Shown piece by piece: positions 25,034-33,067 of a DNA stretch of 37,503 nt (position 1 is its first letter; every line of letters starts with the position of its first letter). Under the pieces are notes generated by a model. It made no database searches and was not told the DNA's origin. It worked only from the letters and a program-made list of their open reading frames with translations. The position numbers were made by a program, and so were the translations under genes. The DNA is from BS150m-G50 sp964501185 [NCBI: uncultured Bacteroidia bacterium] (GTDB lineage: Bacteria; CAIWAD01; BS150m-G50). The stretch spans positions 1-37,503 of the forward strand of contig CAZCRT010000030.1 of the NCBI GenBank assembly GCA_964501185.1. Direction: 5' to 3'.

Positions 25034-25060
25034 AAGGGCGGGGTAACCCGCCTTTTTTTT
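25034..25060 (+). terminator. Terminator after ald
   Basis: GGCGGG (25037-25042) pairs with CCCGCC (25047-25052) around a GTAA tetraloop, flanked by A-T pairs and followed by eight Ts (25053-25060). It lies just after the ald stop. Confidence 0.92.
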
Positions 25061-25125
25061 AAGCTGACAGGATACATCATGATTCGCGTGCGGCTTTGAC
25101 TGCCGGACAGGAGGAGGTTTTCTGA

Positions 25126-25590
25126 ATGTGTGATACAAAAACAGAAGTAGTATTGTCTATCAAACGTATTGACTCAACAACTCAGGATGTTCCGCTACCC
25201 CGTTATATGACTCCCGGCGCAGCTGCTATGGATCTGGCGGCAGCAGTACCGGAAGCAATTGAGCTTGCACCCGGTCAGACAACATTGATCCCGACCGGTT
25301 TTCAGCTGGCAGTCCCGGCTGGTTTTGAAGCACAGATCAGACCCCGTTCCGGACTGGCTCTCAAACATAACCTGACCGTACTCAATACACCCGGTACCAT
25401 TGACTCTGATTACAGAGGCGAGGTTAAGATCATCCTTTCCAACTTCGGTGAAGAATCCTTTCAGATAACCCGCGGGATGCGTATCTGTCAGATGGTAATT
25501 GCACCGGTGACTCAGGTAATGGTGCAGGAAGTAGAGCAACTCCCGGAAACCGGGCGTGGTGAAGGTGGTTTTGGACACACCGGTGTCTGA
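25126..25590 (+). CDS. dut: dUTP diphosphatase (dUTPase)
   Basis: Dut hydrolyses dUTP to dUMP and diphosphate, keeping uracil out of DNA and supplying dTMP synthesis. All five trimeric dUTPase motifs are visible: [11 protein letters not shown] (motif 1, Ala in place of the common Gly-Tyr), PRSGLALKH (2), [20 protein letters not shown] (3), [10 protein letters not shown] (4) and [12 protein letters not shown] (5). The 154-residue length is normal. The start follows a strong AGGAGG. The gene begins after the ald terminator and is followed 15 bases later by a polysaccharide deacetylase gene, probably co-transcribed. Confidence 0.96.
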   Translation: MCDTKTEVVLSIKRIDSTTQDVPLPRYMTPGAAAMDLAAAVPEAIELAPGQTTLIPTGFQLAVPAGFEAQIRPRSGLALKHNLTVLNTPGTIDSDYRGEVKIILSNFGEESFQITRGMRICQMVIAPVTQVMVQEVEQLPETGRGEGGFGHTGV

Positions 25591-25605
25591 TTAATCCTGA
25601 AGGAT

Positions 25606-26406
25606 ATGAACAGAACAGAGCTCCATATTCCAGTATTGGCCTATCATGCAGTTGAGGATCAACCGGCCTTCGACATCACCACTATTTCAACTTCCCGTTT
25701 CAGGAAGCAGCTTCTGAACTGGCAGCAACAGGGTGTTCAGCCGGTTTCCCTCGAGCAATATCTGCAGCGGCAGGGGCGGCAACAGCAGGGGGAAAAACTG
25801 CTGCTGCTGACCTTTGATGATGGCTATGCTTCACTGCTGGAAAACGTGCTGCCACACCTGGAAAAGCTGCAATACCCGGCAGTTCTGTTTCCGGTGATTG
25901 GGTATGCCGGTCGTGATAATGACTGGGACGCCGCCCGTTTTGGCCGCCGTCGCCGTCACCTGGACCTGCAGCAGCTGGAGGCAATTGCCGGACGCGGTTT
26001 TGCAATCGGCAATCATGGTTTGACACATTGTGACAGCAGCCGGTTGTCAGAAGAGTTGCAGAGGGTAGAGTGGAACAGGGCGCACAGGCTTCTGCTGGAG
26101 AGAGGTATTGCATCTGCAGCGGCAGCCTGGACTTTTGGACGTGCCACAGCTTTTGCCCGGGACCTGCTTGAAGCCAGTGGTTATCAGGTGGCGTTTGCCC
26201 TGGCAGGTGGTGGTAGCTGGCCCTGGCGGGTTCCGCGACTTGCATGCTATCGGTATTCACAATTCCCATTCGATTATGAGAGAATGCTGCGTCTGTATTC
26301 TGGAAAACGGCTGTTACAGCGCGTCCCCACAATCTGTAACCAACTTACCGGCCTGTTTCAGCGTCACTGCCAGAAAATGCTTGAAGAGGAAGAATCAGCT
26401 GATTAG
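25606..26406 (+). CDS. Polysaccharide deacetylase family protein (NodB-like)
   Basis: A 266-residue protein with a NodB homology domain, whose members remove acetyl groups from chitin-like polymers, peptidoglycan or lipid-linked sugars. The N-terminus reads IPVLAYHAVED. Motif 1 is LLTFDDGY (Asp71 and Asp72) and motif 2 is NHGLTH (His137 and His141, metal ligands). The usual third motif (RxPYG) is not seen; AAAWTFGRAT occupies the region, so activity or substrate may differ. There is no signal peptide or membrane segment, which suggests a cytoplasmic place and perhaps a sugar intermediate as substrate. The start follows AAGGA. A MerR-like gene follows 32 bases after its stop. Confidence 0.82.
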   Translation: MNRTELHIPVLAYHAVEDQPAFDITTISTSRFRKQLLNWQQQGVQPVSLEQYLQRQGRQQQGEKLLLLTFDDGYASLLENVLPHLEKLQYPAVLFPVIGYAGRDNDWDAARFGRRRRHLDLQQLEAIAGRGFAIGNHGLTHCDSSRLSEELQRVEWNRAHRLLLERGIASAAAAWTFGRATAFARDLLEASGYQVAFALAGGGSWPWRVPRLACYRYSQFPFDYERMLRLYSGKRLLQRVPTICNQLTGLFQRHCQKMLEEEESAD

Positions 26407-26438
26407 TTTAATGCGCACTGTTCCAGGAAAACAACACT

Positions 26439-26738
26439 GTGAAGAAACTTTACTACACGATTAGCGAAGTGAGCAAGCTGACGAACCTGGAAGCATACGT
26501 GTTACGTTTCTGGGAGACTCAGTTTGAGCAACTGCAACCGGAGAAAACAACTGCCGGAGCGCGTCGCTACCGGGAGAGCGATATAGAGTTGATCAAACGG
26601 ATCAGCTATCTGCTTTACGAAGCAGAGTATACTATCCCGGGTGCACGCAAGCAGTTGAACAGGCGCGGGAAATCGGATCAGGAACTGCTGCATGATCTGC
26701 AGCAGGAACTCACTGAAATTCTGGAACTGTTGAAGTAA
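26439..26738 (+). CDS. MerR-family transcriptional regulator (short form)
   Basis: A 99-residue DNA-binding protein with an N-terminal MerR winged helix-turn-helix: YTISEVSKLTNLEAYVLRFW, then ETQF and ARRYRESDIELIKRISYLL. A short C-terminal coiled coil (about 75-99) would allow dimerisation. It lacks a metal- or drug-binding domain, so it is likely a constitutive or protein-controlled regulator rather than a classic sensor. The start is GTG at 26439, with a weak AGGAAA upstream. It follows the deacetylase and precedes tRNA-Pro. Its target is unknown; no MerR-type promoter with a 19-base spacer was identified nearby. Confidence 0.85.
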   Translation: MKKLYYTISEVSKLTNLEAYVLRFWETQFEQLQPEKTTAGARRYRESDIELIKRISYLLYEAEYTIPGARKQLNRRGKSDQELLHDLQQELTEILELLK

Positions 26739-26825
26739 CCGGCAGCCTGGCTGTCAGGCTTAGAACTAAAGCGCGGCTTTTGTTAAATCACCTGCAAGCC
26801 GCATTATCGAGATATTTCTGAAAAT
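26739..26825 (+). promoter_or_regulatory. Region between merR-like gene and tRNA-Pro, with hairpin and possible tRNA promoter
   Basis: GCGGCTT (26773-26779) can pair with AAGCCGC (26796-26802), forming a 7-bp stem without a T run. TTGTTA (26780-26785) and CATTAT (26802-26807) are separated by 16 bases and could be the tRNA promoter, with transcription from about 26814. Both readings are weak. Confidence 0.3.
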
Positions 26826-26899
26826 CGGGGCGTGGCGCAGTCCGGTAGCGTACTTGACTGGGGGTCAAGTGGTCGCTGGTTCAAATCCAGTCGCCCCGA
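26826..26899 (+). tRNA. tRNA-Pro (anticodon GGG)
   Basis: The 74-base sequence folds as a complete cloverleaf. The acceptor stem is CGGGGCG (26826-26832) with CGCCCCG (26892-26898), and the discriminator base A is at 26899. The D arm is GCGC/GCGT. The anticodon stem CTTGA/TCAAG encloses the loop CTGGGGG, which gives anticodon GGG for proline codon CCC. The T arm is GCTGG-TTCAAAT-CCAGT. The 3' CCA is not encoded. A run of Ts (26900-26906) follows directly and may end the transcript. Confidence 0.95.
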
Positions 26900-26998
26900 T
26901 TTTTTTATTCTTTCCGGTCGCAGCCTGGCCTGCTGACTGCCGGTGGAGACGTGACCCCTCCCCGTTCTATCAGATCCCTGGACAGCCCTGAGGAAAAC

Positions 26999-27718
26999 GT
27001 GAGACAGACCACCGCTGAGCATATTCAGAACCGGGTGGCTGTTGTAATCCCGGCTTACAATCCCGGTACCATTATAGTTGATATCCTGCTGGGAGTTGCG
27101 AAGCAGATTCCATGCGAGAGTATCCTGGTAGTAGATGATGGGTCGACCGATCACACAGCCGATCGTGTTGAACAACTGGGAATCCCGTTGTACCGGCATG
27201 AATGTAACCGGGGAAAGGGCGCAGCACTCGCTTCCGGTATTAAAATGCAGCTTGACCATGGTGCTGAGCTGCTGTTGCTTATGGATGCTGACGGACAACA
27301 TGATCCGGCTGATATCCCCCGTTTCCTGGACGGGCTGACAGATGAGTATGATCTGCTGATAGGGGACCGTTCCGGCGCCAGGGGTGAGATGCCTCTTTCA
27401 CGGCGGTTTTCCAATCGTCTATCTTCATTAATTGTCACCTGGATTACCGGCAGTCATCTGCCGGACAGTCAGAACGGGTTCAGACTTGTGCGTGCCGATG
27501 TGCTGCGACAACTGGATATCGTGTCGGAGCATTTTGAGTATGAAACGGAACTGCTCCTGAAAGCTGCCCGTGCCGGATTCCGTACGGGTACACTGGCAAT
27601 TGCCGGTGTGTATTTTGCTGAGACGAGTCAGATACGCAAACTACGTGATACATTCAGGTTTATAGGTCTGATCTGCCGTTCATTCTTCTGGGGGAAGCAC
27701 GATGTCGTCAAAGCATAG
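26999..27718 (+). CDS. Family 2 glycosyltransferase, DPM1/polyprenyl-phosphate sugar transferase-like
   Basis: A GT2 (GT-A fold) glycosyltransferase, probably moving a sugar from a nucleotide donor to a lipid or glycan acceptor. The N-terminus is VAVVIPAYNPG, the nucleotide-binding part contains VVDDGSTD (44-51) and the metal-binding DxD is MDADGQHD (Asp96, Asp98). NRGKGAAL, QNGFRLVRADVL and FEYETELLLKAARAG are typical of dolichyl-phosphate-mannose-synthase-like members. There is no transmembrane tail. I used GTG at 26999 because GAGG lies five bases upstream; GTG at 26951 is in frame and would add 16 residues. The 3' end overlaps the pcm start by 17 bases. Confidence 0.88.
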   Translation: MRQTTAEHIQNRVAVVIPAYNPGTIIVDILLGVAKQIPCESILVVDDGSTDHTADRVEQLGIPLYRHECNRGKGAALASGIKMQLDHGAELLLLMDADGQHDPADIPRFLDGLTDEYDLLIGDRSGARGEMPLSRRFSNRLSSLIVTWITGSHLPDSQNGFRLVRADVLRQLDIVSEHFEYETELLLKAARAGFRTGTLAIAGVYFAETSQIRKLRDTFRFIGLICRSFFWGKHDVVKA

Positions 27719-28355
27719 CTACAAGCTGTTGCGAGAAACGATGATCAGCAAGCAACTGGTTGCTCGCGGTATTAAAGATGAACGAGTGCTGGAGGCATTC
27801 AGAACGATTCCACGCGAACTGTTTGTTTCCCGGGGGATGCGTGGCCATGCTTACGCCGATCGTCCGGTGCCAATTGGTTACGAACAGACTATTTCGCAAC
27901 CTTATATGGTGGCGATTATGACTGTTGCGCTGGAGACAGAACCCGGGCACCGCGTTCTTGAGATCGGTACCGGCTCCGGTTATCAGGCAGCCATTCTTTC
28001 CGGGCTGGTGGAGCGGGTATATACGATAGAGAGAGTAGGCGAGCTTACTGTCAGCGCTCGCCGGGTTTTTGAGGAACTGGGATTACTCAATATTGTATCA
28101 CGTACCGGTGACGGCACGATCGGCTGGTCTGAGTATGAGCCTTTCGATCGTATCGTGGTTACCGCAGGCGCACCGGTTGCGCCACCTACACTTCTGAGGC
28201 AGCTAGCTGACGGTGGCCGTCTGGTGATCCCTGTAGGATCCCGTCAGGAGCAGGCATTGCGAATAATCGTACGGCAGGGAGACAGCTATCAGGATAGTAA
28301 CGCGGGTGGATGCACATTCGTACCACTGATCGGGAAGGAAGGATGGGAGAGATAA
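27702..28355 (+). CDS. pcm: Protein-L-isoaspartate O-methyltransferase
   Basis: Pcm methylates L-isoaspartyl residues in damaged proteins with S-adenosylmethionine, starting their repair. The 217-residue protein has the SAM-binding motif VLEIGTGSGYQAAIL (from about residue 85), the family N-terminal part MISKQLVARGIKDERVLEAF (split as MISKQLVARG, then IKDERVLEAF), PIGYEQTISQPYMVA, and FDRIVVTAGAPVAPP. All are hallmarks of Pcm. It overlaps the glycosyltransferase upstream by 17 bases and the membrane protein downstream by 13 bases, suggesting one transcript. The cytoplasmic location fits the lack of a signal peptide. Confidence 0.95.
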   Translation: MSSKHSYKLLRETMISKQLVARGIKDERVLEAFRTIPRELFVSRGMRGHAYADRPVPIGYEQTISQPYMVAIMTVALETEPGHRVLEIGTGSGYQAAILSGLVERVYTIERVGELTVSARRVFEELGLLNIVSRTGDGTIGWSEYEPFDRIVVTAGAPVAPPTLLRQLADGGRLVIPVGSRQEQALRIIVRQGDSYQDSNAGGCTFVPLIGKEGWER

Positions 28356-28972
28356 TCAATAAACCCAATTTAATTCGCCGCCTCTACGACTGGGTACTCT
28401 CCTGGGCGGAGACACCATGGGGGCCGCTGGCGCTTTTTCTGCTCGCTTTTGCAGAAGCTTCCTTTTTCCCCATACCACCGGACGTGCTGCTGCTGGCACT
28501 GGCACTTGGAGCCACCCGCCGTGCTTTTCGCTTCGCGCTGATCGCTACAGCAGGATCAGTACTGGGTGGTGCGCTGGGTTACTACATCGGCTATGAGTTG
28601 TGGTACAACGGTACGGTATATTCCGGTCTGGCGAACTTTTTCTTCGACTACATCCCCGGCTTCCATGTTGAACGTTTTGAAGCAGTGCGTGAACTGTACA
28701 ATCAACATGGTTTCTGGGTTGTCTTTACAGCTGGATTTACACCGATTCCCTACAAGATTTTCACCATCATGGCGGGACTCGCCAAGATCAACTTCGCCAC
28801 CTTCATGATTGCTTCTGCAATTTCGCGGGCTGGCCGGTTCTTTCTGGTTGCAGCCATGATATTCTTCCTGGGTGAACGAGTACGGGAGTTCATCGACCGC
28901 TGGTTCAATCTGGTCACAATCGCTTTTATGGTTTTACTGATTGGCGGATTTATTCTGGTCAGTCGTTTTTAA
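28343..28972 (+). CDS. DedA/YqaA-like membrane protein (SNARE-associated family)
   Basis: A 209-residue integral membrane protein of the VTT/DedA superfamily, whose members include lipid-carrier flippases and scramblases; the exact substrate of the YqaA branch is unclear. The diagnostic region FAEASFFPIPPDVLLLALALG is followed by GSVLGGALGYYIGY, and the second half has GFTPIPYKIFTIMAGLAKI, a re-entrant loop motif. Four to five hydrophobic helices are evident. The start at 28343 has GGAAGGAAGG immediately upstream; an earlier in-frame ATG lies deeper inside pcm. The last part of pcm overlaps its start. A link with the upstream GT2 enzyme, in lipid-linked glycan handling, is conceivable. Confidence 0.86.
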   Translation: MGEIINKPNLIRRLYDWVLSWAETPWGPLALFLLAFAEASFFPIPPDVLLLALALGATRRAFRFALIATAGSVLGGALGYYIGYELWYNGTVYSGLANFFFDYIPGFHVERFEAVRELYNQHGFWVVFTAGFTPIPYKIFTIMAGLAKINFATFMIASAISRAGRFFLVAAMIFFLGERVREFIDRWFNLVTIAFMVLLIGGFILVSRF

Positions 28973-28980
28973 GCAATCTG

Positions 28981-29748
28981 ATGATCACCATTACCGTTCG
29001 TTTCTTCTCAGTCCTGAACGATTTTCTGCCGCGTGCTCAGCGTCAGCGCTATCTGATAATGCAGGTAGTCCCGCAGCGCAGCATCAAGGATATACTGGAG
29101 AGCATCGGTGTCCCTCATGTAGAGATTGACCGTATCAGTCTGCATCCGGAATGTGGCACAACCAGCATTGATGTCGATTTCAATTATCACCCGCAAAGCA
29201 ACGACTCATTTACCGTTTATCCGGAGACCCATCCTCTCACCGGTAACGGCCTGATTCCATCTCTGACACCCCCCCACCGTTTTCTGCTCGATGTCCATCT
29301 CGGTAAGCTGGTAAGGTTACTGCGGTTGCTCGGTTTTGACAGTTTCTATCGCAATGATCTGACCGACCCGGTTCTGGCACGATTGTCGAGAGTGCAGAAG
29401 CGAACCTTACTGACACAGGATCGCCGCCTGTTGATGCGTCGCGAAGTTCGTCAGGGATTGTGTATACGCTCACAACAGCCACGTACGCAGTTGCGGGAAG
29501 TACTGCAACGCTACGAACTTCATAAGCAGGCTCGCCCGTTTTCGCGTTGTATGAACTGCAATGGCCTGCTGGAAGAAGTCTCCAAGGAGGCGGTGTTCGA
29601 ACGGCTGCCTCCTAAAGTCAAGAAATGGTGTGATACGTTTTCCTGCTGTGTTGAATGCGACAATATCTACTGGCAGGGAACTCATCACGCCCGTATGAAA
29701 CTATGGGTGGATAAACTGCTGCAGGAGCCTCAACAGGGCAGGGGGTAA
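28981..29748 (+). CDS. Mut7-C RNase domain protein with ubiquitin/ThiS-like N-terminus
   Basis: A 255-residue two-domain protein. Residues 1-80 resemble the beta-grasp Mut7-C ubiquitin-like domain (MITITVRFFSVLNDFLP, VVPQRSIKDILESIGVPHVE). Residues about 92-245 are a Mut7-C PIN-like putative ribonuclease domain (FLLDVHLGKLVRLLRLLGFD, SRVQKRTLLTQDRRLLMR), with a zinc ribbon formed by CMNC (Cys190, Cys193) and CVEC (Cys223, Cys226). Conserved acidic residues, including Asp in LLDVHLGKL and TQDRRL, suit PIN-type catalysis. The domain family is named after a C. elegans exonuclease region, but the bacterial role is not established. It begins nine bases after the membrane-protein stop, likely in the same transcript. 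Confidence 0.87.
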   Translation: MITITVRFFSVLNDFLPRAQRQRYLIMQVVPQRSIKDILESIGVPHVEIDRISLHPECGTTSIDVDFNYHPQSNDSFTVYPETHPLTGNGLIPSLTPPHRFLLDVHLGKLVRLLRLLGFDSFYRNDLTDPVLARLSRVQKRTLLTQDRRLLMRREVRQGLCIRSQQPRTQLREVLQRYELHKQARPFSRCMNCNGLLEEVSKEAVFERLPPKVKKWCDTFSCCVECDNIYWQGTHHARMKLWVDKLLQEPQQGRG

Positions 29749-29836
29749 CGCTGCTTGCACTCCGCAGTTGTATCCTGTAGGTTGATTACATATGAAGATC
29801 CATCCCCTTAATAAAAATGGAATCCCGGAGAACAGT

Positions 29837-30946
29837 ATGTCTACAGAACCCCGCCATGACCTTCTGCTGCAGTTGAGCGGCCTGCCGACAGCTCCCTTCC
29901 ACGAGCAGAACGTGATACAGTATCTTGAGAAACGGCTTGATGCCCTGCCGCATCTGTCACGCCGCTCTGACAGGTATGGCAATATCATCGCCCATTATCA
30001 GCACAAGCTGGAACTGGAGCGCCCCCTGGCTCTGACGGGCCATATGGATCACCCCGGTTTCCATGTGCTGCGCGGTGGTTCTTCTCTGGTCGAGGTTGAG
30101 TTTCTGGGGTATGTGAAGGATGAGTATTATCCCGGGAGCGTAGCCCGTTTTTATCCGGGTGAAGTGCGAGGCACAGTCAAAGAGATGCTCACCGAACCGG
30201 GTAAGCGTCCCAAACGGTTTACTGTCGAAGTGGAAGAGGAAGTTGCCACCGGTGCTTATGGTATGTGGGATCTGCCGGCACCACACATTACTCAGGGTAA
30301 AGCATATCTCCCGGTAGCCGATGACCTGGCAGGAGTCGCAGCCATCCTGTGTGCCCTGGAAGAGGTCGCCCTGTCGGAAACAGCCGCTGATTTTCATGTG
30401 TTGTTTACACGCGCCGAGGAGGTAGGTTTTGCAGGTGCGCTGGGGTTCTGCATGGAGAAGGCGCTTCCTGAAAATGTGGTCATGCTGGCAGTGGAAACAT
30501 CGAAAGAAACACCGGTGGCACACATCGGCAAAGGCCCGATCATTCGTACCGGGGACCGGATCAGTGTTTTTGACAACACCGCTACCCGGCTGCTGGTGAA
30601 GGTGGCTGAAGAGACCGCCGGTAAGGGTGAGTTCAGGTATCAGAGAGCCCTGATGGATGGTGGCACCTGTGAGAGCAGCGCCTACCAGCAGTTTGGCTGG
30701 ACATCAGCCGCGCTTTGCGTAGCACTGGATAACTATCACAATATGGGACCGGATAACCGGATTGCACCTGAGGTGATTTCCACTGCTGACTATAACGGGC
30801 TGGTGGAATTTTTCAAAGCTGCTGTTACCACGGAGATAACAATAGATTCTGCCCGCACTGCTCACCGGCAATTCCTGCAGGAAATCCATGACAAGTGGGG
30901 AGGGCGATTACAGGAGACAGCCTCCCCCCTTTCACCTTGCCTTTAG
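29837..30946 (+). CDS. M42-family metallo-aminopeptidase-like hydrolase
   Basis: A 369-residue zinc-dependent peptidase of clan MH, probably a cytosolic aminopeptidase. Likely metal and catalytic residues are His69 and Asp71 (TGHMDHPGF), Asp162 (VADDLAG), Glu194-Glu195 (TRAEEVGF), Glu220 (AVETSK) and His301 (NYHNMG), in the order seen in M42 enzymes. An insert between about 85 and 150 corresponds to the dimerisation or oligomerisation domain. I chose the ATG at 29837, which follows GGAG at good spacing; an earlier in-frame ATG at 29792 lacks one. It lies 153 bases upstream of an oligopeptide ABC importer on the same strand, so it may trim imported peptides. Assignment to M20-type dipeptidases is less likely. 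Confidence 0.87.
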   Translation: MSTEPRHDLLLQLSGLPTAPFHEQNVIQYLEKRLDALPHLSRRSDRYGNIIAHYQHKLELERPLALTGHMDHPGFHVLRGGSSLVEVEFLGYVKDEYYPGSVARFYPGEVRGTVKEMLTEPGKRPKRFTVEVEEEVATGAYGMWDLPAPHITQGKAYLPVADDLAGVAAILCALEEVALSETAADFHVLFTRAEEVGFAGALGFCMEKALPENVVMLAVETSKETPVAHIGKGPIIRTGDRISVFDNTATRLLVKVAEETAGKGEFRYQRALMDGGTCESSAYQQFGWTSAALCVALDNYHNMGPDNRIAPEVISTADYNGLVEFFKAAVTTEITIDSARTAHRQFLQEIHDKWGGRLQETASPLSPCL

Positions 30947-31099
30947 TCGACCACGCGCCTAAATTGTTTGTTATCTTAAAAAGCATGCTCTTTCCGGTAT
31001 GAGCGGTTTCGTATCTCGGGCTGGTGCAAACAGACCGCGATGATTCTTTTACAAAGGTTGAACATAAACGCAATCCAAATAAGACATAGAGGAGTAGCT
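30947..31099 (+). other. Intergenic region before the peptide importer
   Basis: No gene is seen. GGGGAGG and CCTCCCC at the very end of the peptidase gene (near 30896-30930) could form a weak hairpin, but no proper T run follows. No convincing -35/-10 pair was found. The region ends with GAGGAG, the ribosome-binding site of the binding lipoprotein. Confidence 0.4.
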
Positions 31100-33067
31100 A
31101 TGATACTCTGGCGCAGATTTACCCCATTCCTGTTCGCAGCACTGCTGCTGGGAGCCACAATGACCCTGCTCAATTGTGGCGGTGGCGGAGACAAAATCCC
31201 GATTTCCATGCGAACAAAACCCATTTCAGTAGCTGTCTTTGATACACCACCCGGCCCGGATCCAGCGGTTTCAGCTGAACTGGGCGGTGACGGCTTTGAG
31301 GATATCGCTGAGAGCCTCGGTTTCAGTACCAACATCGGTGTTAACTACGGTTCACCGGAGGCGAAAAAGGGCGGCCGGTTCATGATGCGCTTCACCGAGT
31401 TCCCCTCGACACTTCGCCTCGAAGGCAAGGATTCCAACTCGGCGGTAATTACAGCTATCGGTGGACTTGTCTACGAAACGCTGCTGGGACTCGATTCAGA
31501 AACACTGGAATGGACACGCAGTCTCGCCAGTCACTGGAAGATTTCAGATGACAAGATGACCTTTACCTACCGTATCGATCCGAATGCCCGCTGGTCTGAT
31601 GGCAAGCCGGTTGTGGCGCAGGATGTGGTCGCCTCCTGGCGACTGCGGGTGGATGAAGGGATTCTGGAACCCTACTCAAATACTCTCTACGGGCGCTACA
31701 GCGAACCGAAGGTCTTGAGCAGGTACATGGTTGAAGTCACAACCACAGAGCTGAACTGGCGGCATTTCCTCTACTTCTCCTCAATGAGTATCATGCCGGC
31801 CCATCATCTGGATGAGATCAGCGGTGCTGAGTACCTGGAAAAGTATCAGTTCGACATGATGCCGGGAACCGGCCCCTATGTTTTCGTCAAGGAAAAGATG
31901 CGCAAGGGCAAAACCCTGACTCTGGTACGCCGTACCGACTGGTGGCAGGCTGATTATGTAGAGAATATCGGCAACGCCAATTTTGACGAGATCAAATATG
32001 TTATCATTCAGGACGATCGCCTGACCCTGGAGAAGTTCAAAAAGGGTGAACTTGACTATTACATCATCGGGCGCGCCCAGTGGTGGGTACAGGAGTTTGA
32101 CACTTCTGATCCCCAGTTTGAGAATCTGCACAGGGGACTGATCCAGAAAAGAAAAATCTATAACCATCGGGTAAAAGGTATCGGTGGGCTGGCGATGAAT
32201 ATGCGCCGTGCCCCCTTCAACGATATCCGCATTCGCAAGGCGTTCCAGAAACTCTGGAATCGTGAACTGCTGATGGAAACCCTTTTCTTTGATGAATATG
32301 GGCCAATTAAATCTTACTTCCCCGGTGGTCAGTACGAAGCTCCGGGACTTGAAGTGGTCGGTTATGATCCGGGTGGCGCAGTGGAACTGCTGCGTCAGGC
32401 GGGCTGGAGTGAGCGTAACCCGGATGGCTGGCTGATCAAGAACGGCAAGATTTTCGAACTGGATATGAGCATCGATCAGACGGTGGAAAGGATATTCACT
32501 CCCTTCCAGGAGGATCTGGCCCGGGTGGGAATCAAACTCAACCTGCGTTATGTCACTCCGCAGACGATGTTCAAGAATGTGATGAACGAACGCGATTTCG
32601 ATATCCACTATCAGAACTGGACCGGTCTGACTTTCCCCAACCCGGAATCAAGTTTCCATTCCAATATGGCAGATATCGGTGGCACCACCAATATCTGCGG
32701 TGTCAAGAACGATCGCATCGATGAGATCTGCGATGCCTACAACCTTATGTATGATTCACATGAGCGCATCGAGGCTATTCAGGAAGTTGACAGAATCCTG
32801 CTGGATATGGTACCCTATGTGCTTGGCTGGTATGCTCCCTACACCCTGCGGGTTGCCTACTGGGACAAGTTCGGCCATCCCGATTCTTACATCGGTTATG
32901 CCGGTGACTGGTCTTCGCTGCCTGTACTCTGGTGGTTTGAGCCGGAGAAAGCGAAACAGATTGAGGCAGCCAGGGATGATGAGTCAATCACTTTCCCACA
33001 TGGTGAAACTGAGATTCTCTTTGATGATATTCACCCGCCCCGCGAGAGGAGCAAGACCGCTCTATGA
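31100..33067 (+). CDS. yejA: Oligopeptide-binding lipoprotein, YejA-like (extracellular solute-binding family 5)
   Basis: A 655-residue family 5 solute-binding protein that captures peptides for the adjacent ABC importer. A lipoprotein signal ends in TLLNC (Cys26), followed by a Gly-rich spacer; Asn just before the Cys is uncommon but tolerated. The body begins SPEAKKGGRFMMRFTEFP and continues with GLVYETLLGLDSETLEW, the FTYRIDPNARWSDGKPVVAQD segment (key residues FTYRI, WSDG) and PGTGPYVF, typical of the OppA/DppA/YejA group. Its YejA character is supported by the downstream permeases. I chose the ATG at 31100, after GAGGAG, because it starts the signal peptide. The stop overlaps the permease start by four bases (ATGA). 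Confidence 0.92.
   Translation: MILWRRFTPFLFAALLLGATMTLLNCGGGGDKIPISMRTKPISVAVFDTPPGPDPAVSAELGGDGFEDIAESLGFSTNIGVNYGSPEAKKGGRFMMRFTEFPSTLRLEGKDSNSAVITAIGGLVYETLLGLDSETLEWTRSLASHWKISDDKMTFTYRIDPNARWSDGKPVVAQDVVASWRLRVDEGILEPYSNTLYGRYSEPKVLSRYMVEVTTTELNWRHFLYFSSMSIMPAHHLDEISGAEYLEKYQFDMMPGTGPYVFVKEKMRKGKTLTLVRRTDWWQADYVENIGNANFDEIKYVIIQDDRLTLEKFKKGELDYYIIGRAQWWVQEFDTSDPQFENLHRGLIQKRKIYNHRVKGIGGLAMNMRRAPFNDIRIRKAFQKLWNRELLMETLFFDEYGPIKSYFPGGQYEAPGLEVVGYDPGGAVELLRQAGWSERNPDGWLIKNGKIFELDMSIDQTVERIFTPFQEDLARVGIKLNLRYVTPQTMFKNVMNERDFDIHYQNWTGLTFPNPESSFHSNMADIGGTTNICGVKNDRIDEICDAYNLMYDSHERIEAIQEVDRILLDMVPYVLGWYAPYTLRVAYWDKFGHPDSYIGYAGDWSSLPVLWWFEPEKAKQIEAARDDESITFPHGETEILFDDIHPPRERSKTAL

Noticed and set aside
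26804-27301. Open frame on the minus strand across tRNA-Pro and the start of the glycosyltransferase gene
   Set aside because: Its C-terminal part reads LDLNQRPLDPQ, the well-known artefact made by translating the antisense of a tRNA gene. It overlaps a clear cloverleaf and a real GT2 gene.
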